Notes under the pieces: model-generated
The model's database searches: none
Told to the model about the DNA's origin: nothing
Seen by the model: the letters and a program-made list of their open reading frames with translations, nothing else
Assembly: GCF_016827605.1 (NCBI RefSeq)
Contig: NZ_JAEPJQ010000002.1
Location: 434,001 to 498,000 of the forward strand
DNA: 64,000 bases
Origin: Hyunsoonleella ulvae
GTDB taxonomy: Bacteria; Bacteroidota; Bacteroidia; Flavobacteriales; Flavobacteriaceae
Reading direction: 5' to 3'
Part shown: positions 15,450 to 24,338 of the stretch, one piece after another
Layout of the letters: the number at the start of each line of letters is the position of its first letter
Position numbering within the stretch: the first letter of the stretch is position 1
Made by a program: the position numbers and the translations under genes

Positions 15450-16598
15450 TTATTTTATTAAGTGATTAGGAAAATCACTGGTGTTTTCACAGCATAACTG
15501 TTCCATAACCTGTTGTAATTCGGTTTTCAACAGAGAAATGGTATGGTTACCTCCTTTTTTACCTAAAGCTGATACGCCGTACATAAAAGAACGCCCCATA
15601 AACGTAAATTTAGCACCACTTGCCATAGCTCTAGCTACATCAGGACCAGAACGAACACCACTATCCATCATAACTTCTATTTGATCTCCGTATTTTTCTG
15701 CAATAGTAGATAATGGTTTTACTGTTGATTGCCCTGCATCAAGTTGACGTCCTCCGTGATTGGATACTATAATACCATCAAGTCCTAATCGGATAGCTTC
15801 TTCTGTATCATATTCTGAAGCTACACCTTTAAGGACTAGCTTACCTTTCCACATATCTCTAATTGGCTTAATCTTTTCTTCGTTTAAACGACCGCTAAAA
15901 GTTTGGTCCATAAACTTACCAAGTTGTTTTAAATCTAACCCTTTTGGCATATATGGTTTTAGAGTTTCAAAACTAGGAATACCATATTTTAAAGTTTGTA
16001 AACTCCAATGAGGATGTGTAAAACCTTGCAAAATATTACTTAATGTCATTTTAGGAGGCATTGCAAGACCATTTCTAATATCCCTTGGTCTGAAACCAAA
16101 TGTTGGCACATCACAAAGAATAACCAATACTGGGCATTCTGCAGCTTTTGCTCTGTTTATAATATCATCCCTAAGCGAATCTTCGGCAGGATGATATAAT
16201 TGAAACCAAGCCTTACCTTCTGTTAATTCACTTGCACGTTCTATACTGGTTGTAGTAACCGTACTTAATATAAAAGGTATATTATGCTCAAAGGCAGCCT
16301 TAGCCAATATTTCAGGAGAGTTAGGCCACATTAAACCTTGAAGACCTACAGGAGCAATTCCAAATGGCGCATCATACTCTACACCAAATAATTTGGTTTT
16401 TAATGATGAGCCATGGTGCTTCCTTAAATAGTTGGGCTTTAATTGCACCTCCCGTAATTCAGAAGTATTGCGAATTAAATTTACATCCTCATTGCAACCT
16501 CCATCCAGATATTCAAATGCAAATTTTGGTATCTTTTTTTGAGCCTTTTTCCTTAAATCATCTATTGATGGGTAACGTGTATCAAAACTTATTGCCAT
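15450..16598 (-). CDS. lldD: FMN-dependent L-lactate dehydrogenase (alpha-hydroxy-acid dehydrogenase family)
   Basis: The 382-residue protein matches the LldD/glycolate-oxidase family with a TIM barrel binding FMN. Visible are FAFEYLDGGCNED (about 26-38), FGIAPVGLQGLMWP (about 79-92), WFQLYHP (about 130-136), LVLKGVAS (about 255-262, the catalytic-barrel Lys), and the signature SNHGGRQLDAG (about 280-290, active-site His). The product, pyruvate, lets the cell use the L-lactate formed from L-lactaldehyde in rhamnose breakdown. It is the last gene of the rhamnose operon, 4 bases after the tandem aldolase gene. Confidence 0.85.
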   Translation of the reverse strand: MAISFDTRYPSIDDLRKKAQKKIPKFAFEYLDGGCNEDVNLIRNTSELREVQLKPNYLRKHHGSSLKTKLFGVEYDAPFGIAPVGLQGLMWPNSPEILAKAAFEHNIPFILSTVTTTSIERASELTEGKAWFQLYHPAEDSLRDDIINRAKAAECPVLVILCDVPTFGFRPRDIRNGLAMPPKMTLSNILQGFTHPHWSLQTLKYGIPSFETLKPYMPKGLDLKQLGKFMDQTFSGRLNEEKIKPIRDMWKGKLVLKGVASEYDTEEAIRLGLDGIIVSNHGGRQLDAGQSTVKPLSTIAEKYGDQIEVMMDSGVRSGPDVARAMASGAKFTFMGRSFMYGVSALGKKGGNHTISLLKTELQQVMEQLCCENTSDFPNHLIK

Positions 16599-16602
16599 AA
16601 TA

Positions 16603-17892
16603 TTATGCTAAAAATTTCTTTCTTAAATCCTCTACCTGCTCGTCATTTATCGGTACCATATCTCCTAATGAACTACCTAGAACAATAGATTTTGCACTAA
16701 ATTCTGCTACTTCCAAATAATCAAAAGTTTGCAGTAGCTTATCTCCTGTTATAATAACTGAATCGTTTTCTATAATCAATGCTGTTGGACAATTATCTAC
16801 TATTTCAGAGTTATTATTTTTTCTAAAATGATGTCCATATTTTACAAAATTTATATCCTGTAAAAATATCCAGCTTTCAGGAATAGTTCTTACATTTAAA
16901 TATTCTCCTGTAACACCAAATGCCATAAGATATGGGGATTGGGTCATGATAATAGAGTTAACCTTGGGATTTCTATTGTAAATTTCTTGGTGAATCCAAG
17001 TAGCCCTACTTGGTATTTTTCCTGCTTCCCGCTTACCTCCTTTTATCTGTACGATATCATCCAAACCTAAATCCCACCTATCCACATCTGTTGGCGTGAT
17101 TAAAAAATCATTGTCTTTCCAACGCATAGATACCGTTCCATAGGAACCTATCATTAAACCTTGTTGACAGGAACGTTGCACTATTTTACATATCTCTAAA
17201 CGCTTTTCTACTTCATCTGATGTATAATCAGTGCTGTCCATCTCTGGCAAAACACCAGTTGCTTGGGATTCGAACTCTTCTATTTGCGCATCTGTTAAAT
17301 ATTTTGGTGTTCCAATTTGCGAACCGTATACTATTGTTCTTGCACAAAACTCTAAAGCTTCAAAACGATCATATGCATCTGTTAAATCACTTCCTCCTAA
17401 AACAGTACCATGGTTTTCCATAATTACCGCCTTGTACCCTTTTTTAAACTCATCTGCAATTACATCTCCCAAATCTTCACTTCCAGGTAATCTATAATCA
17501 GCGTAACCTATTGGACCACATATATGCTTTGCTTGTGATATAATATTTGTGTTTGGTATTTGCCGCACTATACTAAATGATACCAGTGCTGGTGGATGCG
17601 CATGAATTACCGATTTTATATCTGGTCTTGCCTCATAAATTGCTTTATGAAACGGAAATTCTGAAGATGGTTTATGCTTTCCAATTATAGTACCATCTTT
17701 TTTAACACATATGATGTCTGACGCCCTCAAAGAACCTTTATCTATTGCTGAAGGGGTTACCCAAATATCTCCTTGCTCATCTATAATAGATATGTTACCA
17801 CCAGAAGTTGTGGTCATACCTCTTTTATATACTCTACTGATGATTTCTGTGATTTGATCTCTTGGGTGGATCAATTTTGTGTTTTTTGACAT
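16603..17892 (-). CDS. Tandem class II aldolase/adducin-domain protein with decayed second domain
   Basis: The 429-residue protein is an internal duplication of the class II aldolase fold. The first copy (about 8-200) has the zinc motifs HAHP (97-100) and ENHG (159-162) and the SGGNIS phosphate loop (30-35). In the second copy (about 228-425) the matching positions read TQSP (317-320) and ENDS, so the metal-binding His residues are gone. One active site per chain is expected. The family includes L-fuculose- and L-rhamnulose-phosphate aldolases, but the operon already codes an aldolase at 20728, so the substrate may be different. Confidence 0.75.
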   Translation of the reverse strand: MSKNTKLIHPRDQITEIISRVYKRGMTTTSGGNISIIDEQGDIWVTPSAIDKGSLRASDIICVKKDGTIIGKHKPSSEFPFHKAIYEARPDIKSVIHAHPPALVSFSIVRQIPNTNIISQAKHICGPIGYADYRLPGSEDLGDVIADEFKKGYKAVIMENHGTVLGGSDLTDAYDRFEALEFCARTIVYGSQIGTPKYLTDAQIEEFESQATGVLPEMDSTDYTSDEVEKRLEICKIVQRSCQQGLMIGSYGTVSMRWKDNDFLITPTDVDRWDLGLDDIVQIKGGKREAGKIPSRATWIHQEIYNRNPKVNSIIMTQSPYLMAFGVTGEYLNVRTIPESWIFLQDINFVKYGHHFRKNNNSEIVDNCPTALIIENDSVIITGDKLLQTFDYLEVAEFSAKSIVLGSSLGDMVPINDEQVEDLRKKFLA

Positions 17893-17953
17893 TGTGTTGC
17901 GATTTGGAAATATATTCTTTAATTACTCTTTAGTATAATACTTTATACTTTGG

Positions 17954-19330
17954 TTACCCATTAACTATAAAAGGCACATGCTTTTTAAGCGCATAATTTT
18001 GTTTTAAAAATTTAGAATTCAACTTTTTGTCTGAAATTGAAATAGCCGCTCCTAGCGCTGAACCTAAAGACGCATCAGTAGTGCTTAACTTTTTATCATT
18101 AAAATTATGAGACAGTAATTTTATATAAATATCATTATTGCTAAAACCTCCGTCTACATATATCCGAGCTATTTTATCGGTTCCCAATGCTTCTTTAATA
18201 CACTTAATTTGTAGAAGTACAAGCTCTGTCATTAATTGGTGATAAGCATGTTCATACTTATTATAAAGAAAAGCTGTTTTCTCTGGCATGTTTTCATCTA
18301 CGAGACTTTCCCATTTAAAACAATTCTTGAAGTCCTTCTTAATCTCCAAATAAGTATCATAATCAAAATCCACATTACGATGATACTCATCATCTACACC
18401 AAAGTGCTTGTTGAGTTTCTCTACCTGTAATTTATATTCATTCCCTAAAAATACGCGTGTTGCCTTAACAGGTTTCCCATTAATTCGCATGTAATTAAGG
18501 GTATCACTGTTATAATCTTCATTTACAGTATTTTCGTCCGTAAATGGATTAAACACTATACTCCAAGTGCCTGTTGATACTAAAACAAACTTTTTCTTTA
18601 TACTTCTTACATAAGGCAATAAAGCTGCCGAACTATCATGAATACCAACACCAATTTTTATTCTACTGCCATTGTAATTCATGTTTATACTTGTTTCAGT
18701 TGAAACTATTGGGGGCAGTATCTTATAAATACCTTCTTTGTAAACCCAATCGTGATAATCCTTCTTACCAAAATCCCATAGTGCTGTATGGCATCCAATA
18801 CTAGTGTATTCACTTAACGGAATCCCTGTAAATATGTAACTTAGATATTGCGGTAAATGCAAAGAGTATTTTATTTTAGCATAAACATCAGGCTGTGTAT
18901 ACTTTAACCAATATAACTGTAACCCAGAGTTAAGCATACTTAGGTCAACACATCCTGTAGTTTTTAAAAATTCTTCACGTGGTCCATACTTCTCGAAAAA
19001 AGCATCTATTATTGACTTTGGTAAGGGTTTTGTGTAGTTATAAAGCGGTGTTAATGGGTTTCCATTTTCATCTATATGTACAAAACTAGCACCATAGGTA
19101 GAAAAATTGATTGCTTCAACATCAAACTCCTTTTTTTCCAATATACGGTCGAAAACTTGTTTTAACCATTTTTTTAAAGCAGGAAGGTTTTCTGTTGGGT
19201 GCCCATCTTCATCTTCTACTTCTTCAAACGAAATATATTCTTTGTGAACTTCTTTGAAGCGTTTGTCAAAAAGGAAAAACTTTTTATTGGTTTTACCTAT
19301 ATCAAAAACCGCTGTAACTTTTTGCTTCAT
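17954..19330 (-). CDS. rhaB: FGGY-family sugar kinase, probable rhamnulokinase
   Basis: The 458-residue protein has FGGY-kinase features: N-terminal phosphate loop VFDIGKTNKKFFLFD (about 9-23), an ASFVHID segment near 82, KFVLVSTGTWSIVFNP (about 241-256) and the C-terminal RIYVDGGFSNNDIYIKLLSH (about 385-404), followed by a SLGSALGAA helix. It would phosphorylate L-rhamnulose with ATP to give L-rhamnulose 1-phosphate. The position between rhamnose isomerase (8 bases upstream) and the aldolase gene is the main reason for the substrate call. It is more divergent than E. coli RhaB. Confidence 0.75.
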   Translation of the reverse strand: MKQKVTAVFDIGKTNKKFFLFDKRFKEVHKEYISFEEVEDEDGHPTENLPALKKWLKQVFDRILEKKEFDVEAINFSTYGASFVHIDENGNPLTPLYNYTKPLPKSIIDAFFEKYGPREEFLKTTGCVDLSMLNSGLQLYWLKYTQPDVYAKIKYSLHLPQYLSYIFTGIPLSEYTSIGCHTALWDFGKKDYHDWVYKEGIYKILPPIVSTETSINMNYNGSRIKIGVGIHDSSAALLPYVRSIKKKFVLVSTGTWSIVFNPFTDENTVNEDYNSDTLNYMRINGKPVKATRVFLGNEYKLQVEKLNKHFGVDDEYHRNVDFDYDTYLEIKKDFKNCFKWESLVDENMPEKTAFLYNKYEHAYHQLMTELVLLQIKCIKEALGTDKIARIYVDGGFSNNDIYIKLLSHNFNDKKLSTTDASLGSALGAAISISDKKLNSKFLKQNYALKKHVPFIVNG

Positions 19331-19338
19331 TTTTATGG

Positions 19339-20619
19339 CTATAACCCTGTTGCTACTGTATTTTTACCTCTTTCAGTAATTAAAGTATCTCTCACTCCTA
19401 AATCACGATAAGCGTTTATTGGACTTAGTGCTCCTCCTGTATTTAAACGTGCTTTTTCTAATAAAGGTCTAACATCTGTTCTATAAGCACCTTGTAAAAT
19501 TTCTTGACATTTTACAACGTCATTATCCAACTGTGCTGCTCTAAGAGCATTTTGGTCTATTAACATTGCTTTTGCATAAGCTTCTTGAATTGCTTCTAGA
19601 GATTGTATTAAATCTTCTAGAGGATCTTTAACGTTGTGGCTTGCATCAATCATCCATGCTAAATCAGGATTTTGTGGATTGTTTTGCATGCCATATACCA
19701 ATTCGTTAAAAATTAAGAATAACGCATAAGGCTTAATACTTCCTACTGTTAAATCGTCGTCCCCATATTTGCTATCGTTAAAATGGAACCCTCCTAATTT
19801 ACCTTTTAATTGTAGGATAGATACAATTTGCTCGATGTTAGAGTTAGGTAAATGATGTCCTAGGTCTACAAGAGTATATGCTTTATCGCCACAACCGTTA
19901 GCTAACATTAAAGATGCTCCCCAATCTTGTATTACTGTACTGTAAAAGTTTGGTTCGTATGGCTTGTATTCTACTAATAGGCTCCAATCATCTGGGAGCC
20001 CCTTGTAGATATCAATTAAACTGTCCTGCGTATTCTGAAAAGCTGTTTGAAAATTATTTTGTCCAGGGAAACAAGATCCGTCTGCCAACCAAACAGTTAA
20101 AGCTTTGGATCCTAGTTTATCTCCAATTTTAATAACATCTAAGTTATGTTGTATAGCTTGTTCTCTTACTGCTTTACTTGTATTACTTAAAGAACCATAC
20201 TTATAAGTTTCAGCAGCATCTTTTTGATCTTGGAATGTATTGGAGTTTACAGCATCGAACTTAATATTTAAAGCATCTGCCTTTTCTTTTATCGCTGCAT
20301 AATCTGATGGGATATCCCAAGGAATATGCAATGATACAGCACCTGCTGTTTGCGTTAAGCTGTGTAGAATACCTATATCATCAATTTTTTGTTCTAGACT
20401 TGAAGGTTCTCCATAAAATGAAAAACGACCAAAACGTGTTCCGCCCGCACCTAAAGCCCAACTTGGTATAGCAACTTGAAAGTCTGATAGTTTTGACACA
20501 ATTTTAGAAACATCATGCCCCGATTTACTTAATTTATTTGCCAAAAAATCATAATTCTCGTCATGACTTTTTATACTCTTTTTATTGTTTTCTAATATTT
20601 GTTCTTGCTGAATCTTCAT
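19339..20619 (-). CDS. rhaI: L-rhamnose isomerase, RhaI (Pseudomonas stutzeri) type
   Basis: The 426-residue protein fits the L-rhamnose isomerase of the xylose-isomerase-like TIM-barrel superfamily. Recognisable are FQVAIPSWALGAGGTRFGRF (about 47-66), SLHIPWDIPSDY (about 96-107), LLVEYKPYEPNFYST (about 215-229, metal-binding Glu), VDLGHHLP (about 252-259), GGFHFNDSKYGDDDL (about 276-290) and WMIDASHNVKDPLE (about 320-333). Asp and His residues in these blocks fit the two-metal site. It interconverts L-rhamnose and L-rhamnulose in the cytoplasm. The hairpin upstream (20644-20684) separates it from the aldolase-dehydrogenase gene. Confidence 0.85.
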   Translation of the reverse strand: MKIQQEQILENNKKSIKSHDENYDFLANKLSKSGHDVSKIVSKLSDFQVAIPSWALGAGGTRFGRFSFYGEPSSLEQKIDDIGILHSLTQTAGAVSLHIPWDIPSDYAAIKEKADALNIKFDAVNSNTFQDQKDAAETYKYGSLSNTSKAVREQAIQHNLDVIKIGDKLGSKALTVWLADGSCFPGQNNFQTAFQNTQDSLIDIYKGLPDDWSLLVEYKPYEPNFYSTVIQDWGASLMLANGCGDKAYTLVDLGHHLPNSNIEQIVSILQLKGKLGGFHFNDSKYGDDDLTVGSIKPYALFLIFNELVYGMQNNPQNPDLAWMIDASHNVKDPLEDLIQSLEAIQEAYAKAMLIDQNALRAAQLDNDVVKCQEILQGAYRTDVRPLLEKARLNTGGALSPINAYRDLGVRDTLITERGKNTVATGL

Positions 20620-20643
20620 GTTTTTTTACCATTTAAAAGAAAA

Positions 20644-20684
20644 GAAACTCCCATAAAATTACAAGAATTTTAATGGAAGTTTTC
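20644..20684 (-). terminator. Imperfect hairpin with T-rich tail inside the rhamnose operon
   Basis: Between the aldolase-dehydrogenase stop and rhaI, GAAACTCCCATAAAATT (20644-20660) pairs imperfectly with the segment 20666-20684. On the minus strand it is followed by a T-rich run. It may be a leaky terminator or an mRNA-stabilising stem that sets different levels of the two parts of the operon. Confidence 0.5.
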
Positions 20685-20727
20685 TTTTTTAACTAAACTA
20701 ATCAAATTACTATTACTTTATTTTTAT

Positions 20728-22833
20728 CTATCTGACGAAGGCATTTGCCATTCCACCATCAACATTAATAATGTTTCCTGTAGACTTGTCTAGAATACCT
20801 ACCAGAGAAAATACGCCATTTGCAATATCGTCTGGAGTAATGATTTCATGCAACAGATTTCGTTTTGCATAAAATGCTGGTAACTCCTCTACTGTAATTC
20901 CATTTGCTTTTGCTCTTCCTTCAGCCCAAGCACCTTCCCATATTTTACTTCCTACAATAACACCATCTGGGTTTACTGTATTTACTCTTACTTTATCTTT
21001 TGCTAACTCAGCAGCTAATAAACGTACCATGTGCTGTTGTGCAGCTTTTGCTGTCCCATATGCCACGTTATTTGGCCCTGCTACTAATCCATTTTTACTT
21101 GCAATAGCGATGTAATCTCCACCTAAACCTTGCTTACGAACTATAGCTGCAAATTGCTTGGCTAAATCAAACTGTCCTTTTACTAAGATGTTTTGTAAAA
21201 TGTTCCAGTCTTTGTCTGTAGTATCTTCTAATGGCTTAGAAATTGCTAATCCTGCACTATGTACAATAATGTCTACACCTCCAAATTCTAAAACAGCTTT
21301 TTTATAGGCACTCTCGATAGATTCTGTGCTTGTTACATCACATACTGCATATGTAGAAACATCTCTCTTGTAAGTTGCGTTTGCTTCAATTAAAGCTTCT
21401 TCATTAATATCAGTTAAAACCACATTTGCACCTTCTGCAGCCAGCTTATCTGCAATAGCTTTACCTATTCCTCCACCTGCTCCTGTTACTAAAGCTACTT
21501 TCCTTGATAATGGTTTTTCCTTGGGCATACGTTGTAATTTTGCCTCTTCTAATAACCAGTACTCGATATTGAATGCTTCTTGTCTTGGTAAAGACGTGTA
21601 AGATGTTATAGCTTCTGCACCACGCATTACATTAATAGCATTAATGTAGAACTCACTGGCTACACGTGTAGTTTGCTTGTTTTTTGCAAAACTAAACATA
21701 CCAACACCTGGATATATAATAATTACTGGGTTAGCATCTCGAATAGCTGGGCTATTGTCTACTTTACAAGTGTTATAATAGTCTTCGTATTCTTTACGGT
21801 AAGCTTCAAACGCTGGCTCTAATTTCTTTAAGATTGCATCTGCATCAGATAAATCTTCATTCTTATCTAACTCTAATACTAATGGTTGTATTTTAGTTCT
21901 TAAGAAGTGGTCTGGACAAGATGTTCCTAGAGGTGCTAAACGCTCTAAATCGTTACTGTTGATGTACTCCATTACAACATCGGTATCGGAGAAATGACCA
22001 ATCATTCTGTTTTCTGAAGAACATAAACCTCTTAATAAAGGCATTAACTGCGCTGCCTTTTCTAAACGCTCTTCTTTTGGTAAACTCTCTACTTTTTGAC
22101 CTCCAAATACAGGGCCTCCTGCTTCTATTTTCTTAGTGATATAGTCTGAAGCCATTTCGATTACTTCCAAACTGTTTATGTAACACTCGTAGGATGTATC
22201 TCCCCAAGTAAATAAACCGTGGCTTCCTAATACGATACCTCTTATTCCTGGGTTATCAGCTAAACACTTTTCTAACTGTAATCCTAAATCGAAACCTGGC
22301 TTTTGCCATGGCACCCATCCCATAGTGTCTCCCCAAATTTCTTTGGTAACTTTTTCGCTATCCTCAGCTGCCGCAACTGCAATGAGTGCATCTGGGTGTA
22401 AGTGATCGATGTGTGCAAATGGTAACAACCCGTGTAATGGTGTGTCGATAGATGGTGCTTTACTATCTAAATCGTAAATACAATGGTTAAACAAACCAAC
22501 CATACGATCTTCGTCATGAAGTCCTTGATATACGTTCTTTAAGTCTCTTAATCTTCCTGTATACAAGCCAGCTATACCAGAACGTGTTAATGTACCAATA
22601 TCTCCTCCTGAACCTTTAACCCACATTACCTCAACATCTTCATTAGTTAGTGGATCTTTTTCAATTGTCTTACAACTTGTATTACCGCCTCCGTAATTGG
22701 TAATTCTTAAATCAGCACCTAAAATATTAGAACGGTATAAGAATAATTCAACTTGATTGTCTCCTAACGCTGCGGCTTTTTTTTCATCCCACAGATAATC
22801 TACGTATTTAAAGGTCTTGGTTATGTTTTCCAT
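20728..22833 (-). CDS. Bifunctional rhamnulose-1-phosphate aldolase / L-lactaldehyde dehydrogenase (SDR) fusion
   Basis: The 701-residue protein joins two enzymes. Residues about 15-430 form a class II aldolase: VKGSGGDIGTL (about 73-83), zinc motif FAHIDHLHPDA (about 139-149) and GSHGLFTWG (about 203-211). Residues about 447-700 form a short-chain dehydrogenase: VTGAGGGIG (about 449-457) for NAD(P), a serine in AIASKNG, and YGTAK (YxxxK) as catalytic pair. It would split L-rhamnulose 1-phosphate into DHAP and L-lactaldehyde and oxidise the latter to L-lactate. It is the first gene of the rhamnose operon, behind the direct-repeat operator. Confidence 0.9.
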   Translation of the reverse strand: MENITKTFKYVDYLWDEKKAAALGDNQVELFLYRSNILGADLRITNYGGGNTSCKTIEKDPLTNEDVEVMWVKGSGGDIGTLTRSGIAGLYTGRLRDLKNVYQGLHDEDRMVGLFNHCIYDLDSKAPSIDTPLHGLLPFAHIDHLHPDALIAVAAAEDSEKVTKEIWGDTMGWVPWQKPGFDLGLQLEKCLADNPGIRGIVLGSHGLFTWGDTSYECYINSLEVIEMASDYITKKIEAGGPVFGGQKVESLPKEERLEKAAQLMPLLRGLCSSENRMIGHFSDTDVVMEYINSNDLERLAPLGTSCPDHFLRTKIQPLVLELDKNEDLSDADAILKKLEPAFEAYRKEYEDYYNTCKVDNSPAIRDANPVIIIYPGVGMFSFAKNKQTTRVASEFYINAINVMRGAEAITSYTSLPRQEAFNIEYWLLEEAKLQRMPKEKPLSRKVALVTGAGGGIGKAIADKLAAEGANVVLTDINEEALIEANATYKRDVSTYAVCDVTSTESIESAYKKAVLEFGGVDIIVHSAGLAISKPLEDTTDKDWNILQNILVKGQFDLAKQFAAIVRKQGLGGDYIAIASKNGLVAGPNNVAYGTAKAAQQHMVRLLAAELAKDKVRVNTVNPDGVIVGSKIWEGAWAEGRAKANGITVEELPAFYAKRNLLHEIITPDDIANGVFSLVGILDKSTGNIINVDGGMANAFVR

Positions 22834-22862
22834 TTTCTAGAATTAATATAATGTTTGTTATT

Positions 22863-22907
22863 CAAAAATAAATTAGCGACCAATGATTTCTATCCTGTAC
22901 TATACTG
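22863..22907 (-). promoter_or_regulatory. Direct-repeat operator plus promoter of the rhamnose operon
   Basis: On the minus strand CAGTATAGTACAGGAT (22907-22892) is followed by 21 bases and a perfect -7 box TATTTTTG (22870-22863). Two CAGnA half-sites start 10 bases apart, one helical turn. There is no -33 box, so the promoter is probably activator-dependent. The leader is about 23 bases. The rest of the gap 22911-23150 shows nothing clear. Confidence 0.75.
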
Positions 22908-23185
22908 CTGTTTTTGATTTTATTTTTGTTGAACTACTCTTTATAATATTGTTTTTGGTTTTTAGATAGACAATATAATGGTAAAAGCTCCTTGCATCAA
23001 ACAAAAAACACCCCATATAATACTGACTACAAGCATTATATGAAAAACAAACAACTATTACAACAAAACCGACTGTAAAATAATCTTACAAATAAATTAC
23101 TGCTTAGTATGTAAAACTTTAATTTAATAGCGAAATTTCTAAATATTCAAAAACAAAAGCTTTACTTTAGATGTTGGTCCAAAAA

Positions 23186-23199
23186 AAGCTTTAATTTTG
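23186..23199 (+). promoter_or_regulatory. Promoter of GntR gene 1, with AAGCTTTAAT element
   Basis: TAATTTTG at 23192-23199 is a perfect -7 box overlapping AAGCTTTAAT (23186-23195). The same ten bases overlap the -7 box of the paralogous GntR gene at 54976-54992. A second AAAGCTTTA lies at 23156-23164 and a short TTGGTCCAA palindrome at 23174-23182. These may be autoregulatory sites. Confidence 0.5.
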
Positions 23200-23240
23200 G
23201 AGAATAATCAGAATAATTCTTAAAATTACCAGAGAATCTT

Positions 23241-24287
23241 ATGGATATATATAAGTTTATAAATATTGATGAAAATTCGAGGGTGCCCAAATATCAACAA
23301 ATTGTTGATTCTGTAATAACCAATATATCAAATGGAAATTTTAGCATAGACCAAAAAATACCTTCTATCAATAGGTTTAGTGAGGAATTTTATTTATCCA
23401 GAGATACTGTAGAGAAAGCATATAGTATACTTAAAGAGCGGAATATTATTACCTCAATTAGGGGCAAAGGGTTTTATATATCGAGAACAAAATTAATTTC
23501 TAAAGTCAATATTTTATTTCTTATAAATAAGCTTAGTAATTACAAGTTAAGAACATACAATCATTTTATAAATAACATAGGCGCCAACTCGCATACCGTT
23601 TTACATGTCTATCACTGTGATGAAACTCTATTTTTAAATCTTTTAGAGAAGAATAAATCTGCTTTTGATTATTACGTTATCATGCCTCATTTTAAAACCG
23701 AACATTTAAAGCATGTGAGCTTTACTGAAAAGGCTTTAAAAATATTAAACAAAATCCCCAAAGATAAATTAGTTGTTCTTGACAATGTTAAGCCCAACCT
23801 TAAAGGAGTGTTGGGGGAAATATATCAAGATTTCGAAAATGATATTTATGAAGCTCTAAGCAAAGTAATCAATAAGATTAAAAAGTACAAAAAAGTTATT
23901 CTCACTTATCCTGACAAATCGGTTTATCCTTATCCGAGACGAATTTTGCATGGCTTTAGAAAGTTTTGTGTTGAACACAAATTAGATTTTGAAATATTAG
24001 ACAAAGTCTATGAAGACATGATTCTAAAAAAGGGAGATTTATTTATAACCATAGAGGAATCTGATTTGGTAAATTTAGTAAAACAGGTAAGAGAAGACGA
24101 GTATACTTTAGGTAGTGATATTGGAATTATTTCTTATAACGAAACCCAACTAAAAGAATTACTTGGTATCACGGTAGTTTCTACTGATTTTAAAATTATG
24201 GGAGAAACCGCTGCTGAAACTATTTTAAATAAAAAGAAGACTTCTTTAAAAGTTCCATTTCATATTATAGAGAGAGACTCTCTTTAG
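23241..24287 (+). CDS. GntR-family regulator with LacI-like sensor domain, copy 1
   Basis: The 348-residue protein has an N-terminal GntR winged helix (about 10-80): VPKYQQIVDSV, KIPSINRFSEEFYLSRDTVEKAYSIL and GKGFYIS. From about residue 90 it has a periplasmic-binding-protein-like sensor domain with VNILFLINKLS, YDYYVIMPH-like and DIGIISYNETQLKELLGITVVSTDF segments, as in LacI-type sugar sensors. It is divergent from the rhamnose operon, so a rhamnose-related signal is plausible. Copy 2 at 53912 is about half identical in the parts I compared. Confidence 0.85.
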   Translation: MDIYKFINIDENSRVPKYQQIVDSVITNISNGNFSIDQKIPSINRFSEEFYLSRDTVEKAYSILKERNIITSIRGKGFYISRTKLISKVNILFLINKLSNYKLRTYNHFINNIGANSHTVLHVYHCDETLFLNLLEKNKSAFDYYVIMPHFKTEHLKHVSFTEKALKILNKIPKDKLVVLDNVKPNLKGVLGEIYQDFENDIYEALSKVINKIKKYKKVILTYPDKSVYPYPRRILHGFRKFCVEHKLDFEILDKVYEDMILKKGDLFITIEESDLVNLVKQVREDEYTLGSDIGIISYNETQLKELLGITVVSTDFKIMGETAAETILNKKKTSLKVPFHIIERDSL

Positions 24288-24338
24288 AAAGTTTAGGTTA
24301 CTTAAATATTTGTCTTCCGCAACTATTTAGCAAGCCTA

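Noticed and set aside
24288-24338. Terminator between GntR gene 1 and the lyase gene
   Set aside because: The genes converge here, but no convincing stem with a T run is visible in the 51 bases.
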